Source of the DNA: an uncultured Bacteroidales bacterium
Lineage (GTDB): Bacteria > Bacteroidota > Bacteroidia > Bacteroidales > UBA932
Length of the DNA stretch: 64,000 nucleotides
Reading direction: 5' to 3'
NCBI GenBank assembly: GCA_934717185.1
Contig: CAKUYQ010000009.1
Location: 26,385-90,384 of the forward strand
Under the pieces are notes generated by a model. That model ran no database searches and was not told where the DNA came from. It was given only the letters and a program-made list of their open reading frames with translations. Positions 62,301 to 64,000 of this stretch are shown here, in pieces (the stretch's first letter is position 1; every line of letters starts with the position of its first letter). Both the position numbers and the translations under genes were made by a program.

Positions 62301-63749
62301 ATGAAATCGAACGGAAAAATTCAATCACGTAACATCAATAATATTGTAATTCTTCTATTGATAGTCATAACGTCAATTAAAGCAAAGGCAGACAATTACG
62401 AAATAATAATAGAGCCTTATCTCCAAAATCAACCCGCCTCTGTAGGGGAATTACAGTATAGATGCAACTTATTAAAGACAAAAGATAAAATCTCACAAAA
62501 GAAAATTAATGAGATAGAGCAACTGTACAGAGAGATATGCAATAAAGAACCGGAATGGGGTGCATACGCATCGTGTCTGTTCGGAGCTTTTCAAATTAAC
62601 AGTCTGTCTCCATTAGCAGACAAATCAAAAGGTATTGCTCTCCTATTGAATGCTATTGAAATTAACAATGATCTTCCCGACAACGTTAAGGCATACTATA
62701 GTTGGGTAATGGGCAAAGCCTATTTAAAAGGTTTGGGAGTTAAAGAGAATGAGCGAAAAGCATTTGAGATGTTTGAAAAAGCACACAAACTTAACCCTAA
62801 CAGTTACAACTCAGATTTGGCATTATGCTACATGTTAGGTATTGGTACAGAAGCTAACTATGAAGTGGCAGATATATTCTTTGCTCCAATTTACAATGCA
62901 GGCAACGACTTCTGGCGAAAGAACAACTGTATGGAAAAGATATACGGAAAATATTTCGATGAGGATAACAGGACAGACGACACCACTTTACAACTTTACT
63001 ATACCGGTTTAAAAGAGGAATATAAAGGTAACATAGACAAAGCAATAGAATTATTGCATATTGCAGCAGAACAGAATCATGCACCATCTATGTATGAATT
63101 GGCATTAATCAACGCAAATTCAGGCAACAAAAAGGAGATGTATGCAATGTACAAAAGGGCCATGGCATTAGGGTATCAACCGGCAGAATTTCAATACAGC
63201 TATACACTTATAACAAGAGGGGCATATTCTCAAACAACTGAATACCCCACCATAGCTGCATTAGCAGGCAAACACTACCAACCTGCAGAAGATCTGCTTA
63301 AACTTTATGAATCAGGCTACTATACAAATACTTACCAAAACGAAGACGTTGCCGGCATGTTAGCTTTACAAAGCATTGCCAACAGGAATAACGGAACAGC
63401 TGCACCTCAAGCCGGCGGCTCAAATGCAGGTGTACAGGGAAGCGGAAACAGCAATAATAACGGCTCCTCTTCTACAGGTGGTTCTACGAGTTCTACAAGA
63501 AAAAACAGCAAGGAATACGCATACGTAAAGACTGTACCGGGTATCCTTGATTCAGCCAAGCCTGAGATTGTGAATGTATATATTTACAAAAACAGCATTG
63601 GCCAATACAGAGCATCAAACACATTCAGTTCCAACGGATTGGATTTAGCAGCTACATTTCCCATTAACAATAATGGCAGAAAAATAGGCGACAAATACTA
63701 TGGGCACTACTACAGCTCATACGGATTATGCACCTACTTCAACTACTAA
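62301..63749 (+). CDS. Secreted Sel1-repeat protein
   Basis: 482 aa. Basic N-terminus and signal peptide (IVILLLIVITSIKAKA), then Sel1/TPR-type repeats (~115-320; e.g. AYYSWVMGKAYLKGLGVKEN, YNSDLALCYMLGIGTEAN, PSMYELALINANSGNKKEM), a Gly/Ser/Asn linker (~375-400) and a small C-terminal domain ending in YSSYGLCTYFNY. No enzyme motif. Probably a periplasmic or surface interaction scaffold. The gene lies exactly between two inverted MITE-like copies. Confidence 0.75.
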   Translation: MKSNGKIQSRNINNIVILLLIVITSIKAKADNYEIIIEPYLQNQPASVGELQYRCNLLKTKDKISQKKINEIEQLYREICNKEPEWGAYASCLFGAFQINSLSPLADKSKGIALLLNAIEINNDLPDNVKAYYSWVMGKAYLKGLGVKENERKAFEMFEKAHKLNPNSYNSDLALCYMLGIGTEANYEVADIFFAPIYNAGNDFWRKNNCMEKIYGKYFDEDNRTDDTTLQLYYTGLKEEYKGNIDKAIELLHIAAEQNHAPSMYELALINANSGNKKEMYAMYKRAMALGYQPAEFQYSYTLITRGAYSQTTEYPTIAALAGKHYQPAEDLLKLYESGYYTNTYQNEDVAGMLALQSIANRNNGTAAPQAGGSNAGVQGSGNSNNNGSSSTGGSTSSTRKNSKEYAYVKTVPGILDSAKPEIVNVYIYKNSIGQYRASNTFSSNGLDLAATFPINNNGRKIGDKYYGHYYSSYGLCTYFNY

Positions 63750-63764
63750 GAGACCATCTTGTTA

Positions 63765-63869
63765 AGTAATCTTAAAAAAATAACTTGGTAATCTTTAATT
63801 GTCTTTTCGGTCTATATGTCTTTTCTCAAAAATACTGCTAAATCTTTACCAACTTATTTTTTAACGCTT
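63765..63869 (-). repeat. MITE-like element, short copy
   Basis: 105-bp inverted copy of 62042-62196 lacking the 51-bp central block. Same terminal inverted repeats. It begins 15 bp after the Sel1-gene stop and may supply its terminator. Confidence 0.75.
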
Positions 63870-64000
63870 GTTAAAATGCGCTGATTATACAAAGTTTCAA
63901 AAGCGAAATGTCCGCAGCGTACTTATTGTACGTGAGGAACATTGAGACTTGAAGAAACATATCATCCATATAACTCAAAAAGTTATATAAAAAGTGCAAA
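63870..64000. other. Window end, no gene seen
   Basis: 131 bp without a supported gene. Contains the dyad CGTACTTATTGTACG (63917-63931) and a second short dyad ATATAACTCAAAAAGTTATAT near 63975-63990. Confidence 0.4.

Overview
The window reads as chromosomal DNA of a Bacteroidota, most likely order Bacteroidales. Support: many promoters of the Bacteroidetes type (-33 TTTG, 19-21 nt, -7 TAnnTTTG), two TonB-dependent-receptor-like barrels with an N-terminal carboxypeptidase-regulatory domain, DUF4301, a recF-DUF721-pdxB order, ATP-type PEP carboxykinase, and an anaerobe's 2-oxoacid:ferredoxin oxidoreductase beside an ADP-forming acyl-CoA ligase. Base composition is AT-rich. I saw no rRNA, tRNA or CRISPR array. 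The genus cannot be named from sequence alone.

Layout. 1-6050: partial recQ (-), pckA (+), outer-membrane receptor (-). 6.1-27.2 kb is an accessory region. It opens with a decayed defence-like zone (AAA ATPase intact; RloB-like, OLD-like and RhuM-like genes broken; mobile-element scraps), then a tyrosine recombinase beside a ~200-bp invertible segment. A nine-gene same-strand cluster follows (11551-22808) and ends in a calcium P-type ATPase (22824-25676). A broken IS110-family transposase closes the region. 27.2-42.3 kb is core metabolism: metallopeptidase, MBL hydrolase, purine nucleoside phosphorylase, amidohydrolase, acyl-CoA ligase, a four-subunit ferredoxin oxidoreductase, zapA, a 6S-like RNA, rny, a DAACS symporter and a nitrilase-family enzyme. 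42.5-47.8 kb: ABC transporter with a GntR/YtrA-type regulator and a second receptor. 48.1-51.1 kb: a short RHS-core secreted protein with small downstream membrane/lipoproteins, resembling a toxin-immunity cassette. 51.2-60.4 kb: lysA-tetR-ffh-folD and recF-DUF721-pdxB-DUF4301 operons with a DHS-like gene between. 60.6-64 kb: a TPR protein, yebC and a Sel1-repeat protein flanked by two inverted copies of a MITE-like repeat.

The most exciting part is 10.0-25.7 kb. A tubulin/FtsZ-like GTPase, a large actin/Hsp70-fold (SrfB-like) ATPase, a degenerate Hsp70-like protein fused to coiled coil and TPRs, a TerD-domain protein, a membrane-anchored protein with a CW_7-like tail, two lipoproteins, two small membrane proteins and a Ca2+ pump are co-directional and tightly packed. 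They lie directly downstream of a recombinase-controlled invertible segment. The only exact -7 box I find in that segment points away from the cluster in this assembly, so it may be read here in its OFF phase. I infer a phase-variable, calcium-linked, envelope-associated cytoskeletal machine.

A second genome-scale signal is the 11-mer CTTCCCGACAA, found exactly 12 times on either strand, in genes and between them, and absent from most of the accessory region.
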